Shown here: one piece after another, positions 1-9,461 of the stretch
How the letters are laid out: each line of letters starts with the position of its first letter
How positions within the stretch are numbered: position 1 is the stretch's first letter
Source of the DNA: Shewanella basaltis
Lineage (GTDB): Bacteria > Pseudomonadota > Gammaproteobacteria > Enterobacterales > Shewanellaceae
Direction: 5' to 3'
Assembly: GCF_023283885.1 (NCBI RefSeq)
Contig: NZ_JAKILA010000014.1
Location: forward strand, 51,160 to 115,159
DNA length: 64,000 nucleotides
Program-made: the position numbers and the translations under genes
The notes under the pieces: model-generated
Seen by the model: the letters and a program-made list of their open reading frames with translations, nothing else
Databases searched by the model: none
What the model was told of the DNA's origin: nothing

Positions 1-1346
1 ATCAAAATGCGATGCAAGTGATTAACCTATGCCGTAGTTACGATTATTTGAGCACAGGGTATTATTGCTCGCTTATGGCAGAGGCGCGTGGCCATCGTGT
101 TATTCCGAGAGTCATGACCATTAATGATTTATCACAAGACCGTTTTTTTAGCATGCCACAAGCTGGGTTAGATAAATTGCCCGACAGCGTGACCGATATT
201 TCGATGAAGGTGTTTTTTGGTTACTGTGATACCCCGTCACTTGATAAAATTGCCCGCAAAATTTTTGAACGTTTTACTGTGCCAGTGTTACAAGTCAATT
301 TGTTAAAAATATCTGGTCGTTGGCAAGTTGACGTTATCGAGCCTGCAGCATTTCAAGATTTAGCCGAACATGAGCAAGACTTATTTGCTCAATACCTTGA
401 AGTGTTTTCGCAAAAAGTGTGGCGATTACCTAAACCATCAAAACGCTACCGTTATGAAATCGCAATGCTAGTGGACGAGCATGAAAAAATGCCGCCGTCA
501 GATAAGTCTGCACTTAAATTATTCACTAAAGCGGCCAATCGTATCGGTATGGATTTAGTGCAAATAGGCAAACACGATCTAGCGCGCTTGAGTGAGTTTG
601 ATGGCTTGTTTATTCGCTCAACCACTAACATTAGTAACTTTACTTATCGATTTGCCAAAGCAGCAGAGCAGCTTGGTTTAATTGTGATGGACGACCCTGA
701 ATCCATTATGAAGTGCACCAACAAAGTGTTTTTAACTGAGTTGCTAAATAAACATAAAGTGCCAGTGCCTAAGAGTATTATTTTTAAAGCGTCGGATAAA
801 AACTGGGCTGATAAAGTGATTAATGCGATTGGCTTACCCATAGTGCTTAAAGTGCCAGACGGGGCATTTTCGCTTGGCGTGGTTAAGGTTAAAAACCGTG
901 AGACACTGCTTGAGCAAGCGGAGCAAATTTTTCAGCACAGCGCATTAATTTTAGCGCAAGCCTTTATGCCAACCGACTATGACTGGCGCATAGGTGTATT
1001 AAATCGCCAACCTATTTATGCTTGCCGTTATTTTATGAGTCGTGGTCATTGGCAGATTTATCAACACCATCAAAGTGGTCGAGTCAGTAGTGGCGACTTT
1101 GATTGTGTAGACTTAAAAATGGTGCCACATCATATTGTCGATGCAGCGGTTAAGGCGTCAAACTTGATTGGCAATGGGCTTTATGGCGTTGATTTAAAAG
1201 AAATCGATGGCAAAGCCTATGTGATAGAGGTAAATGATAATCCAAGTATTGACCATGGGGTTGAAGACCTCTTTTTAGGTGACTTGGTGTATGACCGCGT
1301 GATGACCGAGTTTTTAAGGCGTATTCAGCTGCGCGGAATGTCATGA
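1..1346 (+). CDS. RimK-like ATP-grasp family protein (5' end outside window)
   Basis: The frame is open to the left edge, so the protein starts upstream; the first in-window Met (base 12) is probably internal. Numbered from that Met, an N-terminal RLAN-type region (about 1-130) precedes an ATP-grasp fold whose late metal-binding motif EVNDNPSIDHG lies at 406-416. A nucleotide-binding segment (LKVPDGAFSLG) lies near 280. RimK relatives join amino acids to a carboxylate with ATP, and this longer subfamily is often annotated as glutathione synthase or S6 modification enzyme. The true substrate cannot be read from sequence. A terminator-like hairpin lies 310 bases downstream, separated from the gene by a 268-bp repeat element. 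Confidence 0.85.
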   Translation, partial: QNAMQVINLCRSYDYLSTGYYCSLMAEARGHRVIPRVMTINDLSQDRFFSMPQAGLDKLPDSVTDISMKVFFGYCDTPSLDKIARKIFERFTVPVLQVNLLKISGRWQVDVIEPAAFQDLAEHEQDLFAQYLEVFSQKVWRLPKPSKRYRYEIAMLVDEHEKMPPSDKSALKLFTKAANRIGMDLVQIGKHDLARLSEFDGLFIRSTTNISNFTYRFAKAAEQLGLIVMDDPESIMKCTNKVFLTELLNKHKVPVPKSIIFKASDKNWADKVINAIGLPIVLKVPDGAFSLGVVKVKNRETLLEQAEQIFQHSALILAQAFMPTDYDWRIGVLNRQPIYACRYFMSRGHWQIYQHHQSGRVSSGDFDCVDLKMVPHHIVDAAVKASNLIGNGLYGVDLKEIDGKAYVIEVNDNPSIDHGVEDLFLGDLVYDRVMTEFLRRIQLRGMS

Positions 1347-1364
1347 CGGCAAAACTGTTTGTTA

Positions 1365-1632
1365 TACCATTGCGCGTGAGTAAGTGATCTCTTTGCGAGA
1401 ATTTAACAGGGCTTAAACAAGGCGAATGACTGAATGAATAGTGATTTATTTCGACGTCTGCAATGCAGTGTAAGCCCTTTTTACACTCGCCATAAAGGAA
1501 TGTTCGACCCTGTAACTGCTTTTGCTCTGCGTTCTCGTTATTTGAAAGGGAACAACCATGACTACATAGCGACGCCTTAATCAAAAACCGCTGGACGCAT
1601 GTACAGTGGCCACTTATTAATGCGCAGTGGTA
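1365..1632 (+). repeat. 268-bp miniature inverted-repeat element, copy A
   Basis: The ends are imperfect inverted repeats of about 25 bp beginning TACCATTGCGCG on the left and ending GCGCAGTGGTA on the right. TTA stands directly outside both ends, which fits a 3-bp target duplication, although it could be an extension of the repeat. A second copy (263 bp) lies at 12219-12481 in the same orientation, with the same internal landmarks. No transposase is encoded, and translated ORFs across it are spurious. Confidence 0.85.
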
Positions 1633-1656
1633 TTACGGCACATAACAGTGAATGCC

Positions 1657-1709
1657 AAAAGCCCTTATTTCAGCATCAGCAGACATCACTGGTGATATAA
1701 GGGCTTTTT
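1657..1709 (+). terminator. Stem-loop with T tract downstream of the RimK-like gene
   Basis: Arms AAAAGCCCTTAT (1657-1668) and ATAAGGGCTTTT (1697-1708) pair perfectly around a 28-base loop, followed by T. It lies between convergent genes and could serve either. Copy A of the 268-bp element sits between it and the RimK-like stop codon. The remaining bases of 1347-1749 hold nothing else I can name. Confidence 0.6.
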
Positions 1710-1749
1710 GTGACTTAATCTGCTGCCTATTGCTACAAAATGCCGCGAG

Positions 1750-2631
1750 TTAGCCTTTATTGATGCGATAACAGTTTCGGCCAGCGGCCTTTGCTGCATA
1801 CATTGCTTTATCTGCACGATCATACAAATTATCGGCGTGCTGCTCAGGGATAGCTTCTGCAATGCCTAAACTGCACTTTATGTCGTATTCGGTTAATTGT
1901 GCATGTTTGGGCATCATGTCAATAATACGTTGGCACACTATTTCTGCCGCTTGTGTGTCACCTTGAGTAATAATGACAAACTCATCACCGCCAATTCTAA
2001 AGGCTTGGTCGGTATTGCGAATGGCCTCATTAATGAGTTCAGCAAAACCAACTAATACAAAGTCGCCCGCTTTATGACCATATATGTCGTTAAGCTGTTT
2101 AAATTTGTCTAAATCTATCACCACCAATGACACCTTACCTTGGTGACGATTAGCACGAGCCAAAGCCGTACCAATGGCTTGGTGATAATAATGGCGATTT
2201 CCTAAGCCTGTTAACGAATCAAACATGGCTTGTTTTGACATGCTTTGATACTTAAGCGCATTGTTAAGCGGCTGGATAAGCATCGATTCAAACCGGCTTA
2301 ACGTCACCATTTGAATGTTACTCAAAGGCACAGTTAGCTGATAAGTCATGTTAAACAGGTCTTGTTTATCTGCAATGGTACGTTGCAGTTCAATACCGTA
2401 ATGACGTCCCCAAACAAATTTTTGTTTGTCTAGGGTCAACTGCAATCCTTTAATCGGCAAATGTTGTCCTACTATTTTGCCAAAACAGGCAAAAACTGTC
2501 CTAGGATCTAAACTTCCATGTAGTTGTTGAATTACTTGAATAAGGTCGAGCTCAGGATCTGCACTCAAGTAAGTGTCTGAACGGTACCAGTAATCTTCAG
2601 GATATAGTTCTGTCGCGAGGGCGAAGTCCAT
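1750..2631 (-). CDS. GGDEF-domain diguanylate cyclase
   Basis: Makes cyclic di-GMP from two GTP. The C-terminal half (about 130-290) is a complete GGDEF domain: DSLTGLGNR entry at 138-146, the signature GGDEF at 214-218, and an RNTD inhibitory I-site at 205-208, five residues before it. This arrangement predicts an active enzyme with product inhibition. The N-terminal 130 residues have no transmembrane segment or recognisable sensor domain, so the protein is probably cytoplasmic with an undefined input. It is convergent with the RimK-like gene and divergent from the Kef-type antiporter, with about 160 bp between them. The target pathway is unknown. Confidence 0.9.
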   Translation of the reverse strand: MDFALATELYPEDYWYRSDTYLSADPELDLIQVIQQLHGSLDPRTVFACFGKIVGQHLPIKGLQLTLDKQKFVWGRHYGIELQRTIADKQDLFNMTYQLTVPLSNIQMVTLSRFESMLIQPLNNALKYQSMSKQAMFDSLTGLGNRHYYHQAIGTALARANRHQGKVSLVVIDLDKFKQLNDIYGHKAGDFVLVGFAELINEAIRNTDQAFRIGGDEFVIITQGDTQAAEIVCQRIIDMMPKHAQLTEYDIKCSLGIAEAIPEQHADNLYDRADKAMYAAKAAGRNCYRINKG

Positions 2632-2792
2632 AATGTTTACTCCAGTACGTTACTACTAATTACATCCTAATTAGCAATAATCGTGCCTACGAATAAAATA
2701 CTATATTTATTAGTTATTTGATGATTTACTGTAACAGGTAAAATGAATTAAATTACGTATCGACATTTTTTTGACGAGGAGCCTACACCGTA

Positions 2793-4745
2793 ATGGAACA
2801 CAGCATTTTTATTCATATATTGTTAATGCTAGTGATTGCGATTGTAGCGATTGCATTGCTAAGACGCCTTGGTTTACCGGCTATTTTGGCTTATTTGTTA
2901 ACAGGCGTGGTGAGCGGCCCGAGTGGTTTTCATTGGTTTACTCAGTTGCAAATGCAGTCAGTTGCCGAGCTTGGGGTGGTACTACTGATGTTTACCCTAG
3001 GGCTTGAGTTTTCGGTGCCTCGCCTGTGGGCTATGCGCCGTACTGTATTTGGTTTAGGCAGTGCGCAAATGATCATTACCGCCTTAGTTGCCGGCGGTAT
3101 AGCGATGCTTGTGGGCCAGGATGTAGTCGCAGCTGTTGTTATTGGCTCTGCTATTGCGTTGTCATCGACCGCGATAGTGTTGAAATTATTAAATGAGCAA
3201 AACTGGTTACGGCGCAGGCACGGTGAGCTATCGGTCAGTGTGTTGTTATTTCAAGATTTAGCGGTCGTTCCGCTGTTAATTTTAATGCCGTTACTTGCCA
3301 ATGACGGTACCCAAATGAGTTTTAATGGTATTGCTTGGGGATTGCTCAGCGGCATTTTAGCGTTTTTAGGGTTAATGTCGTTTGGTAAATGGATTTTGCC
3401 GCGTATTTTTGATGAGGTAGCACGCTCGCGTTCAAACGAATTATTTGTGCTGTCTACGTTGGTGGTGGCGTTAGTGACAGGGGCATTTACCCAGTGGTTA
3501 GGGTTGTCTATGGCGCTTGGGGCGTTTATTGCCGGTATGCTATTAGGTGAGAGCCAATATCGTAGACAGTTAGAAGCCGATATTAGGCCATTTCGTGATT
3601 TGCTAATGGGGCTGTTTTTTATCTCGATAGGCATGTTGCTCGATTTCAACCTAGTTATGCAGTATTGGTGGCAAGTATTGTTGCTGTTAATTGCCGTTGT
3701 TGTCGCTAAGGTTGTTATTGTTCATGGCATACTCAGGCTTGCGGGCGAAAACAGTAAAATCTCATTAAGTACTGCTATTAGTCTTGGCCAAGTGGGCGAG
3801 TTTAGTTTTGTATTATTGGCGCTGGCGGTAAATTATCAGTTACTTGAAACCGAAGTCAGCACTGTGTTAGTTGCCGTTGCGGTGTTGTCTATGTCCATTG
3901 CGCCTTGGCTAATTCGTCATAGTGTCGATATTGCTAAAAAGTTCAGTGGCAATACTAAAAAGCCAGAGTACGAGCCGTTAGACATTACATTGCCCAATAC
4001 TGACGAAAGCGACTTAGTGCTGATTTTAGGGTATGGACGAGTAGGGCAAACAATTGCGCGTTTTTTAAAAACAGAAGCCGTACCTTATTTAGTGTTAGAT
4101 ATCGACCCTACTCGAGTCGCTGAGGCAAGAGCTGCTGGTGAAAATATTCACTTTGGTGATGCTTGTAGAATGGCGTTACTAAAGAAAATGGGCATCCGAC
4201 AAGCAAGCCTTGTGGTGGTGACATTTTGCGAACCTAGGCAATCTGAAGAATGTTTGGCGGTAGCGCGTAAACTTGCGCCCGATGTAAAAATTTTGGTGCG
4301 CACCCGAGATGATGCAAACTTGCATGAGCTAAAAGAAGCTGGGGCAACTCAAGTTATACCAGAGTCATTAGAAGGGAGCTTGATGTTAGTGTCGCAAGTG
4401 TTATTTAAATGCGGCGTGCCGTTAACGCGGATCATTAAACGCTTAGAGTCTGAACGACGTAACCATTACCCATACTTACACGGCTTTTTTTCAGGTACCG
4501 AAACAGACTTTACCCTCGATTCGCTGCATGCGGTATCGTTAGCAACGGGCGCAAGTGCAGTCGGTAAAACGGTTGCCGATATTCCGTGGCACACGTTAGA
4601 TGTTGAATTGCGTGCTGTGCGCCGCCGTGGTGAAGAAATTGATCCTCCACCGCCTGAGTGGATATTAAGACGTAATGATATTTTAATGCTGGTGGGTAAA
4701 CCGCGCAGCATTGAAAAAGCCGAGGAGTACTTACTGCAAGGTTAA
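2793..4745 (+). CDS. Kef-type monovalent cation:proton antiporter (CPA2)
   Basis: A 650-residue inner-membrane exchanger. Residues 1-385 form about twelve hydrophobic segments of the Na+/H+ exchanger fold. A cytoplasmic Rossmann TrkA-N domain begins at GYGRVGQ near 413, and a TrkA-C (RCK) domain follows in the last 90 residues. This order is that of KefB/KefC/YbaL proteins, which release potassium under electrophile or pH control. No ancillary KefF/KefG quinone reductase gene is adjacent. The start is supported by GAGGAG upstream of the ATG, and a hairpin terminator follows 34 bp after the stop. Ion and ligand specificity are inferred from the family only. Confidence 0.9.
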   Translation: MEHSIFIHILLMLVIAIVAIALLRRLGLPAILAYLLTGVVSGPSGFHWFTQLQMQSVAELGVVLLMFTLGLEFSVPRLWAMRRTVFGLGSAQMIITALVAGGIAMLVGQDVVAAVVIGSAIALSSTAIVLKLLNEQNWLRRRHGELSVSVLLFQDLAVVPLLILMPLLANDGTQMSFNGIAWGLLSGILAFLGLMSFGKWILPRIFDEVARSRSNELFVLSTLVVALVTGAFTQWLGLSMALGAFIAGMLLGESQYRRQLEADIRPFRDLLMGLFFISIGMLLDFNLVMQYWWQVLLLLIAVVVAKVVIVHGILRLAGENSKISLSTAISLGQVGEFSFVLLALAVNYQLLETEVSTVLVAVAVLSMSIAPWLIRHSVDIAKKFSGNTKKPEYEPLDITLPNTDESDLVLILGYGRVGQTIARFLKTEAVPYLVLDIDPTRVAEARAAGENIHFGDACRMALLKKMGIRQASLVVVTFCEPRQSEECLAVARKLAPDVKILVRTRDDANLHELKEAGATQVIPESLEGSLMLVSQVLFKCGVPLTRIIKRLESERRNHYPYLHGFFSGTETDFTLDSLHAVSLATGASAVGKTVADIPWHTLDVELRAVRRRGEEIDPPPPEWILRRNDILMLVGKPRSIEKAEEYLLQG

Positions 4746-4778
4746 CGTCATCTAATGGCAAGGTTTACGCTGTTGAAC

Positions 4779-4812
4779 AAAAACACCATCCATCACGTAT
4801 GGTGTTTTTTTG
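4779..4812 (+). terminator. Rho-independent terminator after the Kef-type gene
   Basis: Arms AAAAACACCAT (4779-4789) and ATGGTGTTTTT (4799-4809) close a 9-base loop and run into a T tract, 34 bp after the antiporter stop codon. Confidence 0.85.
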
Positions 4813-4832
4813 TAGGTAATAACAATTAGCAC

Positions 4833-4960
4833 AAAATGTGATCATGCTTACTAATATCGCTTATAACCTCGTTAGACATGTTGAAGGTCGAACAACTACC
4901 TTGTTGCAATTTCTGCCTTGTTTTAAGCGATTTTGCCCACGCCATCTGTGATCACATTTT
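4833..4960. repeat. Imperfect palindromic intergenic element
   Basis: AAAATGTGATCA at the left end is mirrored by TGATCACATTTT at the right. Just inside, ATCGCTTATAAC on the left pairs imperfectly with GTTTTAAGCGAT on the right, so about 128 bases can fold into a long broken hairpin. No second copy and no clear target duplication was found. The rest of the 4746-5146 gap is AT-rich and holds nothing else I can name apart from the terminator. Confidence 0.45.
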
Positions 4961-5146
4961 ATTTTGATAGGTATAAAAGTGTACTGTTCATCTTGCAGGT
5001 TACAGTTGGCATTGTGAATACTTATTAATGTTAGGAATTGAACTTGGTTTGACTTTTTTTGTCTTACTTTGTGTATTTGTTATTTTAGCTATCTGATATT
5101 GTTAGTTTTTATTTTTAGTCTGTGATGTGCTGCAAGAGGAACAAGA

Positions 5147-5479
5147 ATGGTATTGCTGAGTTGGTTGGTATTAACCGCGATTTCGTTGGGATTTTTTGTT
5201 TATCGTTTACATCGCGTGACTCAACATATTTGCCATTATATTAAGCACACTTATCCAACGCTGTATGCTGAGTGCCAGCACATAGGCAGTAAAATGGGGC
5301 AAGCACAAAAAGGCACCGAAGTCATGCTGATGGAATCGTTTAATACCGGTGGCATCTCGCATCTTAACGATGCAACTTTATACGATTATCGGCAACAGCT
5401 AAGCCGTTTAAAAGCAGGGCTGGTGTGTTCGCCTTGGTTACTCATGTTATTAATAAACCTGTTGTGTGAATATTGGTAA
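5147..5479 (+). CDS. Small membrane protein of unknown function
   Basis: I do not recognise this 110-residue protein. It has a hydrophobic N-terminal segment (about 3-20, beginning LLSWLVLTAISLGFF) and a second hydrophobic segment at the C-terminus (about 93-107, WLLMLLINLL), with a soluble middle of about 70 residues rich in His, Gln and Thr. That suggests two membrane passes with a short loop domain. AGAGGA lies 8-13 bases before the ATG and supports the start. It stands alone between a palindromic element and a cluster of miniature inserts. Coding use looks normal for the neighbourhood. Confidence 0.6.
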   Translation: MVLLSWLVLTAISLGFFVYRLHRVTQHICHYIKHTYPTLYAECQHIGSKMGQAQKGTEVMLMESFNTGGISHLNDATLYDYRQQLSRLKAGLVCSPWLLMLLINLLCEYW

Positions 5480-5677
5480 CTGACAAAGACGCATTAATAC
5501 TCATTGGCTTTTTACCAAACATTGCATCAATATTATCTGTTTTTATCAAAATTGGCCGCGCTTTTTGTTTTCTCGCCCAGAGTAAACTTTTCAATAAATA
5601 CCCACGTACTAAGATTTAACCAGTGCTCATGCCTTTGTTGCTCAGCGCAATCAATCACTGCAATTTAAGGTATAAGT

Positions 5678-5873
5678 AACCTGAGCTCGGGATAATAAAT
5701 GCCTTTCAAACAGTCCTTTGCCCTGCTCACTGCGTTGAATCGACTTACAATAGGCTAGCTATTGACGCGTCAATTCGCCTTGTTAGCAGAACAAATGACA
5801 AGCTTGAAAGTGAGAATGGGTAACATGTTGATGTTAAATAGTATAAGTTCATCCCTTATCCCGAGCTCAGGTT
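5678..5873 (+). repeat. 196-bp MITE-like element, subfamily I copy 1
   Basis: Ends are a perfect 18-bp inverted repeat, AACCTGAGCTCGGGATAA. The flanks carry a 4-bp direct duplication, AAGT. The near-identical copy at 35060-35255 differs at about four positions by eye. There is no ORF of its own. The preceding 5480-5677 holds nothing I can identify. Confidence 0.92.
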
Positions 5874-5897
5874 AAGTAATATTTACAAGCAAATGTT

Positions 5898-6107
5898 AGG
5901 GCCTGTTGAACTTTGTTGGTTAGTTATTGTTTGAGTTAACAATGTTTTTAGCCGAACCGTTTAGGCAGCATTTTAGGCCATTTTTACGGTGTTATCGGCC
6001 TCAAATGCGGTATAAACACCGCTTTACGTCTCTGCCGTGCAGCTCAATACATGAGAAAAGACCAACAATTTGCAGCAAAAACAACCTTGAAAGATCAACA
6101 GGCTCTA
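5898..6107. repeat. 210-bp element with about 24-bp terminal inverted repeats
   Basis: The left end AGGGCCTGTTGAACTTTG and the inverted right end AGAGCCTGTTGATCTTTC match at most positions, and both ends abut TA, as in IS630/Tc1-type targets. It begins 24 bp after the 196-bp element. The interior includes a GCGGTATAAACACCGC stem. An ORF of about 70 codons through it has no start signal and no protein-like composition. Confidence 0.7.
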
Positions 6108-6194
6108 GATATTGCCTGCTTTCTTCCATAGAATGGTAAGTTAACTTTTTATCAGCAGTCATCATTTTCTGCTGGGTTTTAATTAGGTATATTG

Positions 6195-9100
6195 ATGTCG
6201 GCGAAACTGTTTAATCTTCCTATTAAGCTATCATTAGAAATGATTGCGAAACTGTTTTCGGCCACGCAAATTCAAAAAGCACAAAATTACTTGATCCAGG
6301 GTCGGGTACTTGAAGTGACTGCCAGCAGTAATAATCATGACATCGAAGCCTATGTTGAAGGCTCCGCAGATGAGCCGTATCGTCAAGAAATCACCCTGGT
6401 TAATGTCAACCACAAAATTGTTATGCGCTCGCATTGCACTTGTCCTGTTCGCAGCAATTGTAAACATGTTGCCGCAGCCATGCTGGCGCTGGTAGACAAA
6501 AAGCCAGTAGAAGAACAGCGTATATATCAGTGGTTACGTCAGCTAGACGAACAAAAAGCGGTCAACGAATATGACGATGAGCAAGATGAAAAAGACCGCA
6601 TTATTTATGTGTTATCGAATGACCCTAACGGTATTTTTGTTGAATTCAAACGCAGTAAACTGAATAAAAAAGGCCAATATAATAAAGGCAGCAAGCTGGC
6701 ATTAACCGATATTCGTTACAGTATGCCATGGTGGATTGCCCCAGAAGATAAACAAATCATTAGTTTGTTATTGTCGTCCAATAATCATGGCTCAAAAATT
6801 TATATCGATGGCGAAATATCCTATTTAGCGTTAACCAAAATGCTCGCTGAGCAAGTGTGCTTTTGGGAAGAAAATCGCACCCCACTCACCTGGGCTAAAT
6901 CTATCGCGCCAGAGTTTGTCTGGTGTGAGCTTGATAAAAAGCACACACAAATGCAAATGCGCATGCCCGGTCTTGAAAACTGGGAGTTTATAGCCACAGA
7001 GCCGCCATTGTATGTTGAATTAGATTACTTACGCCTAGGTAAAATCAACACCGATTTATCGGCCAAAAAGCTCAGTTTATTGCAACACATGCCGCCAGTG
7101 CCACTGACGCAGGTGGACCAAATTAGTCACAAAATGCTGCAACACTTTTCACCTAAAACCGTGCCAGTGCCAAGTGAAATCGATTTTTGCGAAATTAACG
7201 ATCCACTGAAAACAAAATTGATTTTTACTCGCGAAATTTATGCTAACAACCCCATATTACAACCGGTTATCCGAGTAGAGCAGCATTATGGTGCGGTCAG
7301 TTTTAATGCCTCACTCAAACCTGAGCGTATTAGCTTGGTTAAAAAAGGTCATGTGCAGTATCAGGTGCACCGAAGTGTTGAGCAAGAATTAGCTATATTA
7401 CAGGCATTAACCGAAGCCGGTTTAGTGAGTTTTATTCCTAGTGAATATGCCAATCAGCCTGAGTATTATTTAAGCGTGGGCTTGTTGCCAGAATCAATTT
7501 TTGAATGGTCTGATTTAACTGAAAATGGCCTAGAGGCATTAACTGCATTAGGTGTAGACATTGAGTTTGAAGATGACTTTGACTTAAAAATTGTCGATGC
7601 GCAGCTAGATGTAGATTTGGTTGATGATGACGAGTCTGGCTGGTTTTCGCTGTCGTTGAGCGCCGATATAGAAGGCCAAAATGTCCCCTTGCTCGCGTTG
7701 GTTGCCCGCTGGTTACAACAAAATGGTGAACCCGCCGACGAAGACGAATTGATTTTACCCGGGCCAAATGGCGGCTTTATTAAAATTAAAGCCAAAACCA
7801 TTAAGCCATTGATTTCTATTATTCAAGAATTGTTTAACCGTCATTCGGGCGAGCAACTGACAATCCCGCGTAACCGTGCCCATATTCTTAATGACTTGTC
7901 TGCCAGCGATGTGCGTTTACTTAATGGTGAACGGGTGCGCAACCTTGCGGCAAAATTAGCGGAATTCAAAGGGGTAACAGAAGTTGAGTTACCTGCAGGC
8001 TTAAATGCCACATTGCGCGACTATCAAAAACAAGGGTTTGATTGGCTGTGCTTTTTAAAAGAGTATCAACTGGGCGGTATTTTGGCCGACGACATGGGCC
8101 TTGGTAAAACCATTCAAACCTTGGCTTTTTTACTAAAAGCTAAGCAAGAGGCCACACAGCATCGCACCAGCTTAATTGTGTGCCCAACCAGTTTGGTGGG
8201 TAATTGGCTTAAAGAAGCCAACAAGTTTGCCCCGTCACTGAATGTGGTGGTGATCCATGGGCATAAACGTCAGCCATTGTTAGAGCAAATCGACGATTTT
8301 GATGTGGTGGTGACAACCTACCCGTTAATGCTGCGCGATGAAGCGATTTACAGCGATTATGTCTTTGAGCATATTATTTTGGATGAAGCTCAGCAGATCA
8401 AAAATGCTCAGGCCAAAGTGACCCAAGTCATTAAAACTTTAAAGGGTAAATTCCGCTTATGTTTGTCAGGCACGCCGCTGGAAAATCATTTAGGCGAGCT
8501 TAAATCATTGATGGATTTTTGCTTGCCGGGCTTATTAGGTCAGCACACTTACTTTAATAAAGAGTTTCGTGGGCCGATTGAAAAGCAAGCGGATGTTGAA
8601 AAATCACTATTGCTAAGCAAACGAATTTCGCCGTTTATGCTACGACGCACCAAAAAAGAGGTGGTGTCCGAACTGCCTGAAAAAACGGAGATTATCCAAA
8701 CACTTGAGCTTGAGAAAGATCAGCGTAATTTGTATGAGTCTATCCGCTTAGTGATGGAGAAAAAACTTCGTGAATTATTTGCCAAAAAAGGGGTGTCGAG
8801 CAGCCATATTGAGTTTTTAGATGCATTGCTAAAATTACGTCAGGCCTGTTGTGATCCACGCCTTGTTAAACTTGAGCAAGCTCAACATGTCAAAGACAAC
8901 GCCAAGCTCACCTGGTTAATTCAAAACCTGCCAGAAATGATTGAAGAGGGCCGTAAAATCCTTATTTTCAGTCAGTTCACCGGTATGTTGGCGTTGATTG
9001 AAGATGAACTTAAAACCCTGGGTATTCGCTACAGTAAATTAACCGGCCAAACACTCGACCGCCAACCCCAGATAGATGCTTTTCAAGAAGGCGATAACTC

Positions 9101-9401
9101 GGTGTTTTTAATCAGCTTAAAAGCCGGTGGTACAGGGCTTAATTTAACTGCGGCTGATACGGTTATTCACTTTGACCCCTGGTGGAACCCTGCCGCTGAA
9201 CGTCAGGCAACCGATCGGGCTCACCGTATTGGTCAGCTTAATCCGGTATTTGTGTATAAGTTAATAGCCCAGGGCACGGTTGAAGAGAAAATTCAAGAAA
9301 TGCAGCAGCATAAACAAGGTTTGGCTGACAGCATTTTATCTGATGGCACTCAAGGGCCATGGCAAGGCAACGCCGAGGATTTACTGGCGCTGTTGAGTTA
9401 A
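6195..9401 (+). CDS. SNF2-family helicase with N-terminal SWIM zinc finger
   Basis: A 1068-residue DEAD/SNF2 ATPase expected to translocate on DNA or remodel protein-DNA complexes. A SWIM zinc finger (C-x-C then C-x-H: CTCPVRSNCKH) sits near residues 81-91. Residues 150-560 are a long acidic middle region without a clear domain. The motor follows, with Walker A DDMGLGKT near 632, DEAQ near 728, SGTPLENHLGEL, and the C-terminal helicase lobe with GGTGLNL and RAHRIGQ near 1000. A TTG-ATG pair occurs at 6192; I take the ATG at 6195, with AGG 7 bases upstream. This domain order recurs in bacterial SNF2 proteins of unknown role, distinct from RapA. Confidence 0.92.
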   Translation: MSAKLFNLPIKLSLEMIAKLFSATQIQKAQNYLIQGRVLEVTASSNNHDIEAYVEGSADEPYRQEITLVNVNHKIVMRSHCTCPVRSNCKHVAAAMLALVDKKPVEEQRIYQWLRQLDEQKAVNEYDDEQDEKDRIIYVLSNDPNGIFVEFKRSKLNKKGQYNKGSKLALTDIRYSMPWWIAPEDKQIISLLLSSNNHGSKIYIDGEISYLALTKMLAEQVCFWEENRTPLTWAKSIAPEFVWCELDKKHTQMQMRMPGLENWEFIATEPPLYVELDYLRLGKINTDLSAKKLSLLQHMPPVPLTQVDQISHKMLQHFSPKTVPVPSEIDFCEINDPLKTKLIFTREIYANNPILQPVIRVEQHYGAVSFNASLKPERISLVKKGHVQYQVHRSVEQELAILQALTEAGLVSFIPSEYANQPEYYLSVGLLPESIFEWSDLTENGLEALTALGVDIEFEDDFDLKIVDAQLDVDLVDDDESGWFSLSLSADIEGQNVPLLALVARWLQQNGEPADEDELILPGPNGGFIKIKAKTIKPLISIIQELFNRHSGEQLTIPRNRAHILNDLSASDVRLLNGERVRNLAAKLAEFKGVTEVELPAGLNATLRDYQKQGFDWLCFLKEYQLGGILADDMGLGKTIQTLAFLLKAKQEATQHRTSLIVCPTSLVGNWLKEANKFAPSLNVVVIHGHKRQPLLEQIDDFDVVVTTYPLMLRDEAIYSDYVFEHIILDEAQQIKNAQAKVTQVIKTLKGKFRLCLSGTPLENHLGELKSLMDFCLPGLLGQHTYFNKEFRGPIEKQADVEKSLLLSKRISPFMLRRTKKEVVSELPEKTEIIQTLELEKDQRNLYESIRLVMEKKLRELFAKKGVSSSHIEFLDALLKLRQACCDPRLVKLEQAQHVKDNAKLTWLIQNLPEMIEEGRKILIFSQFTGMLALIEDELKTLGIRYSKLTGQTLDRQPQIDAFQEGDNSVFLISLKAGGTGLNLTAADTVIHFDPWWNPAAERQATDRAHRIGQLNPVFVYKLIAQGTVEEKIQEMQQHKQGLADSILSDGTQGPWQGNAEDLLALLS

Positions 9402-9461
9402 GACTGGGTCGTTAGGTGTTGATCATTTTGAGTAAACGCGAGCTAATTTGAGGTTACAGCA

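Noticed and set aside
1150..1584. 144-codon minus-strand ORF
   Set aside because: It runs through the end of the RimK-like gene and the 268-bp element. Its element-derived part is nearly repeated in the ORF at 12154-12408, so the similarity comes from the repeat and not from a protein family.
2771..3007. 78-codon ORF overlapping the start of the Kef-type gene
   Set aside because: Out-of-frame shadow of a well-supported membrane-protein gene.
4947..4956. CRP site at TGTGATCACA
   Set aside because: The half-sites lack the 6-bp spacer of CRP boxes; the sequence belongs to the end of a palindromic element.
5927..6139. 70-codon plus-strand ORF
   Set aside because: TTG start without Shine-Dalgarno sequence, lying almost wholly inside the 210-bp inverted-repeat element.
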